A stretch of DNA of 64,000 bases, from positions 1-64,000 of the forward strand of contig JAFGBS010000001.1 of NCBI GenBank assembly GCA_016933055.1, read 5' to 3'. The notes under the pieces were generated by a model that ran no database searches, was not told the origin of the DNA, and saw only the letters and a program-made list of their open reading frames with translations. The position numbers and the translations under genes are program-made. Every line of letters starts with the position of its first letter. Position 1 is the first letter of the stretch. Positions 37,250 to 46,930 of this stretch are shown here, in pieces. This DNA is from Promethearchaeota archaeon (lineage in GTDB: Archaea; Asgardarchaeota; Lokiarchaeia; Sigyniarchaeales; Promethearchaeaceae).

Positions 37250-37972
37250 ATGGGTCTTCGCGAATTGGAAAAAAAAATGAAAATCAAAGAAGCAATGCAA
37301 CGAAAAAATGCTGAGTATAAGCTAAAGGAGATAGAAAACCAAGCGAAAATCCAAAAGATGACCAAAGCTAGGTTGAAAGAAATTGCACGAAAACACGGTG
37401 TTTTAATTGCACTGGATGAATCTCTCAAAGAAGAAGTGGAAGCACTAAAAAAAGATTATAACATCAAAGAATCCAACATAATACGGGAAATTTTAACCGA
37501 AGATGACGTCCTTCCAGGAGATGTACATAATATTATCCATGAACAGTTGGGTATGCTGGCTTACCAACGTGTTATGCTACAAAAAGGGGAGACCGGTGGC
37601 TTACTTCTGTTGACAGATGTATTCGAATTGGTTAATACAGGGATCTTAAACGGCCGAATCACCATTGATGATGTTAAAAAGGCAGTAACCATCCTAAAAA
37701 AGAAAAAAGTGATCCCACAAATTACTATGCTCGATGAAGATGTAATGTTAATAAGTTTCTTCCCCGTGCAATATACTCAAGATCAATCGGAAATTTTGAA
37801 TTTTGCCAAAAATAATAAGGGTACTTGCTCCTTAGCTGAAGTACGCGCAAAACTAGGCTGGTCTGAGATCCGAGCATTACGAGCATTAGAAAATTTGGAA
37901 AACACAGGAATTGCTAAAACCGATGAAAGTTTTCGCACCGGAAAACGATGGTTTTTTCCAAGTCTAAAGTAG
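37250..37972 (+). CDS. ESCRT-II Vps22/EAP30-like protein
   Basis: 240 residues, ATG start with an SD-like aggag. The N-terminal 60 residues are a Lys-rich coiled coil (LRELEKKMKIKEAMQRK), as in the N-terminal helix of SNF8/Vps22. Tandem winged helices follow. Residues about 85-175 contain QRVMLQKGETGGLLLLTDVFELVN and DVKKAVTILKKKKVIPQITML. Residues about 180-240 contain QDQSEILNFAKNN, CSLAEVRAKLGWSEIRALRALENLENTGIA and RWFFPSL, which line up with 'TVSEIKASLKWETERARQVLEHLLKEGLA ... YWLPALF' of human Vps22 as I recall it. Vps22 forms the ESCRT-II core with Vps25 and Vps36, and bridges ubiquitinated cargo to ESCRT-III. No Vps25, Vps4 or ESCRT-III gene lies in this window. Confidence 0.88.
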   Translation: MGLRELEKKMKIKEAMQRKNAEYKLKEIENQAKIQKMTKARLKEIARKHGVLIALDESLKEEVEALKKDYNIKESNIIREILTEDDVLPGDVHNIIHEQLGMLAYQRVMLQKGETGGLLLLTDVFELVNTGILNGRITIDDVKKAVTILKKKKVIPQITMLDEDVMLISFFPVQYTQDQSEILNFAKNNKGTCSLAEVRAKLGWSEIRALRALENLENTGIAKTDESFRTGKRWFFPSLK

Positions 37973-37989
37973 ATGAAATTTATCATCAA

Positions 37990-38736
37990 CTAAATTTGAG
38001 GGTAAACACTACTGAAGAGGTCAACTCCTGCATGTGCAAAAGAAAATAAGATAATTCCAACTAATAAGAGTAGGATCATACTCGCAATTTCGATTTTAGA
38101 TATACTGGGTTCGCCGTACGATCTCGAACGAGATAGATGACGCTTCTTATTTCGGTTTACTCCGAAGATTGCATAGGGAAAAATACCTATTAGAATACCT
38201 AATGCATATAAAGATACTAGGATCATTCCATTCCCTATTCCGATACCAGCAGCATATAGAAATATTGCGATTTCATATAAACATGGTGTAAAACCTGCGA
38301 TAATTCCGACTAAAAATCCAGTATGTATTCGATTTTTATTATTTCCCTGTATTTTTTTCACAAATTTGCTATTATAACATGAATGAGGTCTGAATTTCCG
38401 TCTATATAATTGTATAAGTAAATATAAACCCATAGCGACCATTGCAAGTGCTCCAATCTGACTGCTAACAAGTGGGGGTAAATGCTTAAGTAATAAACTC
38501 CCAACGATGGTGACTAGGGAACCAAGAGCTATATTGGAAATTAAAAGACCGGATGAATAACTACCCAAAATTCGAAAAGCATCTTTCGTTTGACGACTAA
38601 CTCCAAAGGTGTAAAAGATGAATAATGTCTTGTCTTGGCAAGGAACACATGAGTGGAGAAATCCCAACATAAATCCTGGCCAATAAACGAATAGAACAGA
38701 AGTCCATAAATTTACATTTGAAATAAATGCTTCCAT
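37990..38736 (-). CDS. DsbD/CcdA-like thiol-disulfide or sulfite-exporter type membrane protein
   Basis: About 248 residues from ATG 38736. The upstream frame extension is rich in polar residues and less plausible. Six or seven transmembrane helices are predicted. Two motifs recall the LysE/DsbD superfamily: GFLHSCVPCQDKTLFIFYTFG, a CxxC pair in the first half, and GIIAGFTPCLYEIAIFLYAAG, the 'G-F-TPC' helix in the second half. In CcdA/DsbD the two cysteines shuttle electrons across the membrane; TauE/UrmB-like exporters share the fold. It is downstream of the ABC/subtilase run on the same strand, so it may be the last member of that run, with about 105 bases of gap to the small membrane protein gene. 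Confidence 0.68.
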   Translation of the reverse strand: MEAFISNVNLWTSVLFVYWPGFMLGFLHSCVPCQDKTLFIFYTFGVSRQTKDAFRILGSYSSGLLISNIALGSLVTIVGSLLLKHLPPLVSSQIGALAMVAMGLYLLIQLYRRKFRPHSCYNSKFVKKIQGNNKNRIHTGFLVGIIAGFTPCLYEIAIFLYAAGIGIGNGMILVSLYALGILIGIFPYAIFGVNRNKKRHLSRSRSYGEPSISKIEIASMILLLLVGIILFSFAHAGVDLFSSVYPQI

Positions 38737-38841
38737 AGCTATCACTTTATCGTTCGTTCCTAGAATATTATGATGAACACAATTATAAGATCTTTGTATC
38801 GAACACAAGAGCATCCCTTGGCTCTATAGGTAATTTATCCC

Positions 38842-39054
38842 TTAGTATACATTTTCTTGAACCCATATACGAAATCCAATTATCCCTATGATACTTATAA
38901 TCGCATATAAAAGATATGGACGGTAATTTATAATTTGGTAAACAAAAGCTGTGATAAACATAGCTATTATACCTAAAATGATAGATACCCAAGAAAAAAA
39001 TAAAATTGCAAGATCAAAAATCTTAGATCGTATATCTTTTTGCTTATCTCCCAT
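38842..39054 (-). CDS. Small two-helix membrane protein
   Basis: 70 residues from ATG 39054, preceded by a gagtga SD-like run; a GTG at 39063 would touch the preceding gene's stop. Two hydrophobic helices are visible (about residues 15-35 and 42-60), ending in WVQENVY. It lies a few bases after the stop of the subtilisin-like gene, so it is probably co-transcribed and could be an accessory subunit of the ABC/subtilase system. A second overlapping frame here lacks these features and is considered a shadow. Confidence 0.55.
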   Translation of the reverse strand: MGDKQKDIRSKIFDLAILFFSWVSIILGIIAMFITAFVYQIINYRPYLLYAIISIIGIIGFRIWVQENVY

Positions 39055-39063
39055 TATTATCAC

Positions 39064-42000
39064 TCAATCATAATGTTCTCCGATTTTCTCTCCAAATTGC
39101 CTTAATTCTCGCATGTATTTTCTGACCCTCTTTCGATTTCGGAGGACAAATCGTATTTGTTCTTGTTCATCTTGCGTAATTTCCAGACCTTGTAATATTT
39201 GCTTCATTAAAGATTTGCCTTCATTGATTTTGGTTTTGGCTTGATTTAATAAATCTCCCTTTAGTTGGATAATATTTAGACGGGTTTTCCATTTTTCGTT
39301 GTGATAGAACCATATTAGTAATCCCATTCCAATAATCCAGAGGATCCCAATCATGTCAACCCAAAATGGATAAGCTGCTTGCGGAAATATGTAGGGATCT
39401 ATTTCGGGGGGAGGTTGACCTGGATCAACCTTAAAAGGAACATATATAATCTCTTGAGCAATGGCCGGATGATCGAGTACAAACATAGCGTAATAATTCC
39501 CGGTAACATTATACCACGTAGTATCGTAATACATAGCATAATTACTTATATTTGTGGGAAATACAACAAACGCAGGTAATAAAAACCCAAAAAACGATAT
39601 ATTTACTATTGTTGAATCTTGATACATAAAAGCTGAAATAAATAAGATTCCCTCTGCCAGTAATTCCGAAATATCTTCATAATTTGAGATTTTAGCATCG
39701 AAATAAGTAATGTTCCACAATGAAACTGGATTCTGTGAAAGAGTGATTTCTATATCAAATTGGTTTCCCAATGCAAAATCCAACAGAAAAGCTGCAAATT
39801 CACTATTATTTGCTTGAGATAGGCCTTGAATTGTAAAAATATCCTTATCCCCAGAAACGAAAACTCTACCCCGATTTAAATGTGCTGCAGCCATATAACC
39901 TTCCTCACATAATATCTCGACTAAATTTGCTCTCCCATAACTATTTGAGTTGATAGTTAATTGGACTGGATCTCGTAGAACCAGAGTTCCAATTTCATAC
40001 TCTGAGAAAATGGTCTTTGAAGCGTTCCATGTGTCATCAGAGATTGAAATGGGTCCATTTACTATCGATTGGGAAGATATAGATAAATTTGCATATCCTA
40101 ATAGGGAATTTAAGGAATCTGAATCATTTTCTGTAGAATTTTCTGCCCATACAATTAAACATCCTCCTTTTTCAACCCACTCTATTATATCCTCAATTTC
40201 TTCATCTATTAAGCTGATCTCGGGATCATTCACTATCAATACATCATAAAACTGAAGTAAATCATGATGAATAGTGTTTGTACTAAGGAATTCTCTTTCA
40301 AAACTATATCCTCCTAATAATTTTTGCATAAAAGAGACATCCAGAAAACCCCCCTCCTCTGAAGAATTTATCTCTCCATTAATGATAGAATTAAAATTAC
40401 TTATATAATCTGATATTTCAATGGTAATTCCGGGAAAAAACGTTTGAATAGTGGTTCCTTTAGGCCTTATTGTACTCCACAATTGAGCAAAATCGAAGAA
40501 ATTTCCGTAAGGATAATCTAATCGTTCTTCTAAATCAATTATTTGAGTTAAGTCAACATTACCTATTTCTTTTGTTATATTGGCAAAATTTTTCTCCATA
40601 GATAGGAAATTATGTATACCGTCGAAGAAAATTCTTCCTTGAAACTCACTAAATTCCAATTCAACGGGAATCACATAAAAAATTCCCCCGAATATGGGAC
40701 TTGAAAAAGTAATATTAAATCTAACCACAGAGGGAGGACAAAAGAGTGGTCCGATAGTTAGACAAAATATTGTATCAAATGGGTCCATCGTATGAGTATA
40801 TATCACATCAGAAAACTCTTCAAAGCTTGAGGAATTTTGAGTGCTTTCATTGAGGAGTTGGGAAATAATATCGGGACCAAACCACATTAATTTCATGAAC
40901 TGTTTTCCAGATGAAGAAATTGAAACTGTAACGTCTGGAATCTCTAAAATACCATAAGTAGTGATATTGAAGAGACCAACATCACCAGGAAAGCGGATTT
41001 TCATTGGATTTGCATCCAGTTTTACTGGATGAGTACGAAACGTCTCCTTGAGGATTGATTGATACTGGAATTCTGAAAAGATATACACATTTCGAAACAG
41101 GAAATTATTTAATAGGTTCTCTTCTCTCTCCAAACCTAAAATAACGGGAATTATGGCTACCCATCCAGTTAAATAGATCCCTTGTTCTAAGGGGGTCCAT
41201 TGTTGAGTAACATAATGATAATCTCGGACATCAAAATCTCTGATGGATGATATTTTTGAATAAACTTCTATATAACCCTCATTAGTTGTACGATTTGCCG
41301 CGAAAACTAGATTAGATCTATTGATTTTGGTATTTCCAACGTTTAAGATTAATGCGGTACTGGAATATATCTTATCCACTGGTGCCATCCGTTCGAATTC
41401 AGCTTTAGCAACAACAATATCTTGGATAGGATAGAAACTTACTCTAGAGTTTATGTATCGCATTTGCTCCTTTAATGAGGTTTCGGCTGCGGTAAAAGAA
41501 TCTCCTATTCCCAAAGATAAAATACTGGAGAATTCCAAAGCTTGTCCATAGGATAATTCATTTGTAAGATGCCATTTCATTGCAAATCCTGGATCCTCTT
41601 CTCCCAGAATATAGGATGTAGAATTATCCAAATAACCGTTTTCGGTGCCATTTAGAGTAAGATCAGCAAATAGAGTTATTGATTCGGAAATTTTATAGCT
41701 GTTTAATGAATGACTAGTGGAATTAAAACCGAGTGTCGCATAATTGCTGGAATAGGAGTATTCTGAATTATTGTTTAAATCTGAGACAAGCATTGTCTCT
41801 AAACTTGAATCAAAAGTACATATGTCATCCAATCCAACATCTAGAATTGAACTCAGTCCTCCAGAATTATTCAAAGTAATAGCCCCCGTCTCATTTGCAA
41901 ATAAATCAGATCGAAAATAGGAAATCAAACTGAGGTCATATATCCCTGGAGAATCTCGTAGATTTAAGATGTTTAGGGATATTTTATACCCGTTTACTCT

Positions 42001-43929
42001 GTCTTCGTAAATAGGAATATCAAATGGTCCGACTTCGGCAATATAGTTCCATGTTTCCACTATCGCAGTTACGATTAAACCATTCAATTCTAATATTCCT
42101 AAGAACCGATTATAATCATCCTCACCGATGTTTGATGAAGAAATTTGATGGAATTCCCTTAATACATTGAATTCGGATAACCAATGAACGCGCCCTGCAT
42201 ACTCAAATCCAAATTGATTGATTGGTAGATGGATTTGAGTGAAATCCAGTTTTTCGGTTCCATTAGATACAATAAGTGCATCAAAAAGTAATTGAGTACT
42301 CACAAGTGCATTCAAATCGTATGCATTAACTCCAGCAAGGGTACTATCATTAAGAGTCTTTGTCCAATTGGCAGAATCTGAAGTAGAAACGAATCCCGTA
42401 TATATTAACGGTGCTGAATATGGTATTTTAATGAAAGATTGCTTATCAAAATAGTTTTGTAAAAACTCATATGCTGCACTCACATTCACAAGACCAAATC
42501 CCTCGCTATTACTATCTCCGAGAATAGGATGAGCAGTATCACATAACGCAGTGCGTATTAATTGTGGATTTGCTAAAGGAAATGCTTGAATGAGTAGGGC
42601 AACACATCCCGCGACAATTGAGGCAGCAGCACCAGTACCACTACTTCTTGTATAATTTGGATCAACATGTGTTCCATAACTAGGAGTTGGAAAAATACCA
42701 TTAGGTAAGCTGAATACTATATTAGTGTCAATCTCCATTCCTGAACCAGCAAAATTTAGAAGTGAACTCAAATCCTTTAATAGATTTAATGATTCATTAG
42801 TGAGAATCTTAGATCGTGGTCCAATTAAATTCACTCCCGGTGCGACTAAGTCAGGTCCTACACAAAAATCAAATCCTGGACCTCTTCCCGAGAAATTTGC
42901 GACTAAATTTGTGTAAGAATTATATGCACCGACACTAATTGCTGCTTGTGCAGCTCCGGGACTAGTTAATGACATATATGAGGGACCATCATCACCTGTG
43001 GGCACCACTATCACGATTCCTTTCTTTACTGCATTCGTAATAGCCAGAGAAATCGGATCAAAATATAAACCAGGAATATCAGAACAAAAAAGAATAACAT
43101 CTGCGCTATGTTGAATGGACCATTCTACCCCCGAAATAAGAAAACTCCAATATGTTAGTCCAAAAGTATCGTATACTTTCACATTTAAATAGTGTGAACC
43201 TGGTGCGATTCCCTTACAAGACTCGTTATAATATCCGGTCCCTGTGGCAACTCCTGCATGAAATGTCCCGCGCCCATTGAAATCTGTATAATATAACGGT
43301 TCCTCTGGCACCAAGGATACAGCTCCTACAAACTTTGCATCATATGTACTCGGATTTTCATCAAAATCATCTAAATCTCCTCCAATTTGACCAGTTAAAT
43401 CTACTCCGCTATCTAAAATAGCTATTACTGATCCTGTTCCATTGATACCTTTTTTCCATAAATCCGTAGCTCCGACCTCATCCGTAAAATTCACAAAACT
43501 TCCTTCTGAGTTAGAGCTTTCAACCATTTTTATGATCTGAGATTTTATATTATCATCTGGAATTGCAAACTCAGGCCGATCTATCCATATTCCTTGAATT
43601 TCCTTGAGTTTAGACAACTTCAAGACTCTATTTAACGAAATTTTACATACTATTCCATTAATTAGTTCAAACCTTCGTATAATATTCAAATAACGCAGTT
43701 GATCAATTTCATGCAAGAAGTAACCTTCTTTGATTAAAATTATTACATCTGTTTCCTCACTTAAGTCATTCGATACTCCTATTTTTTCCAATAATAGAGG
43801 TCCGATTATTTTTTCGTTAGCATACTCGTTTTCATGCTCATTTTCACTCAATGTGGTATCGATGATAAAAAATTGACTAATAAATAAACTGAATATGACG
43901 AGAAACCAAAGACGTTTTCGCTGTTTCAT
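39064..43929 (-). CDS. Giant subtilisin-like membrane-anchored protein without catalytic residues (pseudoprotease)
   Basis: 1621 residues from ATG 43929, which has an agaggaa SD and starts a signal peptide (MKQRKRLWFLVIFSLFI). A pro-domain-like region is followed by an S8 fold. Asp173 is kept (AILDSGVD). The His motif GHGTHVAG is GRGTFHAG (residues 219-226), the oxyanion Asn is Asp313 (TGDDG), and the catalytic GTSMA is GTGAA with Gly433. The protease is therefore predicted inactive. Residues about 1225-1390 look like a GldG/ABC-auxiliary-type GATase1-like domain (YDVLIVNDPE ... RGRVFVSGDKD). A transmembrane helix (WVDMIGILWIIGMGLLIWFY) and a basic, helical cytosolic tail of about 75 residues end the protein. 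It directly follows the ABC genes. Confidence 0.83.
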   Translation of the reverse strand: MKQRKRLWFLVIFSLFISQFFIIDTTLSENEHENEYANEKIIGPLLLEKIGVSNDLSEETDVIILIKEGYFLHEIDQLRYLNIIRRFELINGIVCKISLNRVLKLSKLKEIQGIWIDRPEFAIPDDNIKSQIIKMVESSNSEGSFVNFTDEVGATDLWKKGINGTGSVIAILDSGVDLTGQIGGDLDDFDENPSTYDAKFVGAVSLVPEEPLYYTDFNGRGTFHAGVATGTGYYNESCKGIAPGSHYLNVKVYDTFGLTYWSFLISGVEWSIQHSADVILFCSDIPGLYFDPISLAITNAVKKGIVIVVPTGDDGPSYMSLTSPGAAQAAISVGAYNSYTNLVANFSGRGPGFDFCVGPDLVAPGVNLIGPRSKILTNESLNLLKDLSSLLNFAGSGMEIDTNIVFSLPNGIFPTPSYGTHVDPNYTRSSGTGAAASIVAGCVALLIQAFPLANPQLIRTALCDTAHPILGDSNSEGFGLVNVSAAYEFLQNYFDKQSFIKIPYSAPLIYTGFVSTSDSANWTKTLNDSTLAGVNAYDLNALVSTQLLFDALIVSNGTEKLDFTQIHLPINQFGFEYAGRVHWLSEFNVLREFHQISSSNIGEDDYNRFLGILELNGLIVTAIVETWNYIAEVGPFDIPIYEDRVNGYKISLNILNLRDSPGIYDLSLISYFRSDLFANETGAITLNNSGGLSSILDVGLDDICTFDSSLETMLVSDLNNNSEYSYSSNYATLGFNSTSHSLNSYKISESITLFADLTLNGTENGYLDNSTSYILGEEDPGFAMKWHLTNELSYGQALEFSSILSLGIGDSFTAAETSLKEQMRYINSRVSFYPIQDIVVAKAEFERMAPVDKIYSSTALILNVGNTKINRSNLVFAANRTTNEGYIEVYSKISSIRDFDVRDYHYVTQQWTPLEQGIYLTGWVAIIPVILGLEREENLLNNFLFRNVYIFSEFQYQSILKETFRTHPVKLDANPMKIRFPGDVGLFNITTYGILEIPDVTVSISSSGKQFMKLMWFGPDIISQLLNESTQNSSSFEEFSDVIYTHTMDPFDTIFCLTIGPLFCPPSVVRFNITFSSPIFGGIFYVIPVELEFSEFQGRIFFDGIHNFLSMEKNFANITKEIGNVDLTQIIDLEERLDYPYGNFFDFAQLWSTIRPKGTTIQTFFPGITIEISDYISNFNSIINGEINSSEEGGFLDVSFMQKLLGGYSFEREFLSTNTIHHDLLQFYDVLIVNDPEISLIDEEIEDIIEWVEKGGCLIVWAENSTENDSDSLNSLLGYANLSISSQSIVNGPISISDDTWNASKTIFSEYEIGTLVLRDPVQLTINSNSYGRANLVEILCEEGYMAAAHLNRGRVFVSGDKDIFTIQGLSQANNSEFAAFLLDFALGNQFDIEITLSQNPVSLWNITYFDAKISNYEDISELLAEGILFISAFMYQDSTIVNISFFGFLLPAFVVFPTNISNYAMYYDTTWYNVTGNYYAMFVLDHPAIAQEIIYVPFKVDPGQPPPEIDPYIFPQAAYPFWVDMIGILWIIGMGLLIWFYHNEKWKTRLNIIQLKGDLLNQAKTKINEGKSLMKQILQGLEITQDEQEQIRFVLRNRKRVRKYMRELRQFGEKIGEHYD

Positions 43930-43930
43930 T

Positions 43931-45745
43931 TTATTTCCTCTTTTTACTCTTGGGTTTGTGATATGCAATATTTTTTGCTTTTTCCGTAACGTTCTTGACA
44001 TCATAATCTTCATTCGAAAAAACTGTAGGCATTTGGGGAGTAGGACTTTTTTGGAGTGTGCTAACATAAGTAAAATAGTCAATCACGTCGATTTGGACTT
44101 TATTCTCAATTGAATGAATTGGAATATTATGCAATTCCAACACTTTTAGGACATTTTGGGATAGCAGCTCAGTTGGTTCATCACTCAATATTCTTAATCG
44201 TTCACCACGTTGAATAACAAAATCTACGTTGGGTAATTCCCGTAGACGCTCCACGGCTTCTACCGTTACTTTTTCTAGTGTTATTTCTAAAGCTAATCCT
44301 TTTCCAGGGAGTTTTCTTTTTAGTCTATTCGGGGTATCCCAATCATAGAATCCGATATTTCTTAAGAAGATACATGCAGAATCACAATATTCTATTTCAT
44401 CCAAGTAATGGGATATGACTGCTAAAGTGATATTATATCTCCGATTAAGAAAGTCTAAATACTCCCATAAATCATACCGGGATAAAGGATCCAATCCAGA
44501 AGTGGGTTCATCCAGAAAAAGTAAATAGGGATTATGCACCATGGCTATCGCAATTGAAACTCTTCGTTTTTGACCTCCTGATAGGGAATCCACTTTTTGA
44601 TTAGCTACATCCTCAATATTAAGGTCCTTGAGAATTTCTTTTCCTCTTTGAATTAGTATATCATCTGGAATCCCATATTGTCTTCCAAAAGCCACAATAT
44701 TTTCTAAAGCATTAAAATTACCGTACATACGCGATAAATCTTGGGGAACATAACCAAGAAAGGGGGATATCTGTTTTGTATTCCGTGCATCGATACCAAA
44801 TACTTTAATTTCTCCTTCATATTCGACTTCTCCTAAAATAGATTTAAGCAAAGTTGATTTTCCAGCACCTGACTCTCCTATTATGCCAAGAATATCTCCC
44901 TTCTCTATGCTAAAATTCGCATTTCGGATGATTGTTTTTCCACCCAATTTTACGGTTAAATCCTTTACACTAAGTACGTTACGCGTTAACGCAAGTTCTT
45001 CCCCCATTTCGAAAATAAGATATTCAGGATGAACTTTATTCAACCCCACCTTAGAAACTTGAATTATTCCCCCCCGAGTCAGGAATTCTTTTGTTTCGTC
45101 ATTTAAAGGATCACTTGGATCGAAAGCATCAATTACCTCAATGAAAATTTCTTTATCGGTAACTTCTTTTACCGTACCTGTGATAATGCATTGAAGCTGT
45201 TTTTTCTCTGCAATAAAAACGCCCTCAATATGACAAGAAATTAAATATTTTTGCGTGAAAGATCTGAGCCATTCTAAAGATGCATCATAATCTTGCTCTC
45301 CTCGGAAAAAAACTTGATTTTGAAGATCTTTCTTAAAATAATTAAACAGTTGGAAAATGGAAGGGATAATCACGGGGGGTTTTTCTACTCTTTGAGATCC
45401 TCGAATAACCAACGATTGAACCGACTCAATATCACTTATACCTGACAAAATGGCGGACCGTTTCACATGAGCTACTTTTCTCCCTAAAAGAATTTCTTCT
45501 TTTCCAATATCACCCTCCTCAAAAAACACGTAAAAATCTCTTTGAAAAATTGTACCATCGTATTTTTTCAGAATTCTCCCCTTCCCCTTAAAAAAGGAAT
45601 CAGATACGATCCACTTACCGGAGATTTTTCCATATATTTCATAATTTTTCCGTTCATTCATCCATTCTATCATGTCATTGAATTGCTTCACTCCAAAGAT
45701 GCTTTCTTCAACAATTTCAACTTCAGATTCTGTTTGCTGACTCAT
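43931..45745 (-). CDS. ABC-2 type transporter ATPase with a large N-terminal extension
   Basis: 604 residues, ATG start. Residues about 1-255 form an unrecognised N-terminal domain with beta-rich, acidic sequence. The ABC domain follows: Walker A GESGAGKST (about residues 290-298), Q-loop YVPQDLSRM, signature LSGGQKRR, Walker B LLFLDEPTSGLDP, and the H-loop ISHYLDEIEYC. The C-terminal 120 residues are a regulatory-type extension (LALEITLEKVTVEAVERLRELP) as in drug and lipid exporters. It sits between the second permease gene and the subtilisin-like gene, 1 base from the latter. It energises an exporter or membrane remodelling complex with the adjacent permeases. Confidence 0.9.
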   Translation of the reverse strand: MSQQTESEVEIVEESIFGVKQFNDMIEWMNERKNYEIYGKISGKWIVSDSFFKGKGRILKKYDGTIFQRDFYVFFEEGDIGKEEILLGRKVAHVKRSAILSGISDIESVQSLVIRGSQRVEKPPVIIPSIFQLFNYFKKDLQNQVFFRGEQDYDASLEWLRSFTQKYLISCHIEGVFIAEKKQLQCIITGTVKEVTDKEIFIEVIDAFDPSDPLNDETKEFLTRGGIIQVSKVGLNKVHPEYLIFEMGEELALTRNVLSVKDLTVKLGGKTIIRNANFSIEKGDILGIIGESGAGKSTLLKSILGEVEYEGEIKVFGIDARNTKQISPFLGYVPQDLSRMYGNFNALENIVAFGRQYGIPDDILIQRGKEILKDLNIEDVANQKVDSLSGGQKRRVSIAIAMVHNPYLLFLDEPTSGLDPLSRYDLWEYLDFLNRRYNITLAVISHYLDEIEYCDSACIFLRNIGFYDWDTPNRLKRKLPGKGLALEITLEKVTVEAVERLRELPNVDFVIQRGERLRILSDEPTELLSQNVLKVLELHNIPIHSIENKVQIDVIDYFTYVSTLQKSPTPQMPTVFSNEDYDVKNVTEKAKNIAYHKPKSKKRK

Positions 45746-45754
45746 TTTTTAGAC

Positions 45755-46930
45755 TCATAATAGTGTTTTTTTTCTTAAGAAAATGATTTGGGTTAAAACA
45801 TATAATACAACAATCTGGATACCTAAAAATCCGAAATACTTTAAATTCCACCATATTGGTTCTCCACGCATTGCAACGTTCATCATCAGATTCTCTCCAT
45901 TATCAATGGGAGATAAGGCGAGTAATCCTGGGTTTTCCACAAAAAATCCAACAATGACAAGGAAAAGGAATAGGAAAATAAAATATTGCAATGCATTCAA
46001 AGGAACTTTGGCGATAGCGGACATAAACAAACCCCATACCACTCCACTTAATGCCACAGTGAATAAAATCATGAAATATATGAGATATTTCCCCATACCA
46101 CTTCCTCTTATTTCAAGTCCAAGTAGTACCGACGAAATCGTCATTATAATGATTATGATCGACATAATCATCTGATGTGCCACAAGCTTTGCTGCAAGAA
46201 TTTCAAATTTATTTGTTGGTGTTAATACCATTCTATCTTTAGGTATATCTGAAACAATCGACTGGCATGCGATTAATGCTGCAATTGAAAAAACGCAAAG
46301 AGGAAAAAATAAAGGGGATCCTAAAAATATCAGACGTCCTTTGTCAGGTAACCCATCTCGATAATATTGGACATTAAATACACCTGTGAAATTGTGGTTA
46401 TACTTGAATTCATTGACTAACTTGGATATAATCACTTCCGTAGTTTGTAGTGCAATCGTATCAATTGTGTCAATTACAATCGTGAGGAGAGCGGGAAAAT
46501 GGATAGACAAATTATACTCAAATAACATCGGAACTATAATAATTGCATCTATCTGATTTTTTCCTAATAACACTTCTAACTCATTTTGGTCCTCGGAAAA
46601 GAGAATTGCACAATGTCCGGTCCTTTGGTAATCCATTGAAAGATTTACAAAATCAACAGACAGTGTTGTTTGATCTCTATCAATAAGCCCAATGGTTGGA
46701 GGTTCTCTAGGAGGATTTCCTCTACCAGTGAAACCTGGTTCACTACTTATTAAATCTTCAATTCCGCCTGGTCCAATTGCGAGGATTAGAATAACGATAA
46801 TAGGAATCAGAATAGCTATAACCATCGCTAATCTATCATTTATCAACATTTTGAGTTCCTTAGCTGTCAATCCCCAGAACCGATTGAATATTTTTTTTAT
46901 GGTAGAGTTTCCTTCTTGCAATTCAAACAT
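45755..46930 (-). CDS. ABC-2 type permease
   Basis: 391 residues, ATG start. A first transmembrane helix (MVIAILIPIIVILILAIG) is followed by an extracytoplasmic domain of about 150 residues containing VGLIDRDQTTLSVDF, typical of ABC-2 permeases. A cluster of five more helices then includes FFPLCVFSIAALIACQSIVSDIPKDRMVLTPTNKFEILAAK, the standard 'cytoplasmic loop then E-x-L-x-A-K' ABC-2 phrase. It overlaps the upstream permease gene by 8 bases. It probably forms a heterodimer with that permease. Confidence 0.9.
   Translation of the reverse strand: MFELQEGNSTIKKIFNRFWGLTAKELKMLINDRLAMVIAILIPIIVILILAIGPGGIEDLISSEPGFTGRGNPPREPPTIGLIDRDQTTLSVDFVNLSMDYQRTGHCAILFSEDQNELEVLLGKNQIDAIIIVPMLFEYNLSIHFPALLTIVIDTIDTIALQTTEVIISKLVNEFKYNHNFTGVFNVQYYRDGLPDKGRLIFLGSPLFFPLCVFSIAALIACQSIVSDIPKDRMVLTPTNKFEILAAKLVAHQMIMSIIIIIMTISSVLLGLEIRGSGMGKYLIYFMILFTVALSGVVWGLFMSAIAKVPLNALQYFIFLFLFLVIVGFFVENPGLLALSPIDNGENLMMNVAMRGEPIWWNLKYFGFLGIQIVVLYVLTQIIFLRKKTLL

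Noticed and set aside
38783..38992. 69-codon minus-strand frame overlapping the small membrane protein
   Set aside because: Shifted frame of the two-helix membrane protein; its His/Tyr-rich composition is typical of a shadow frame.
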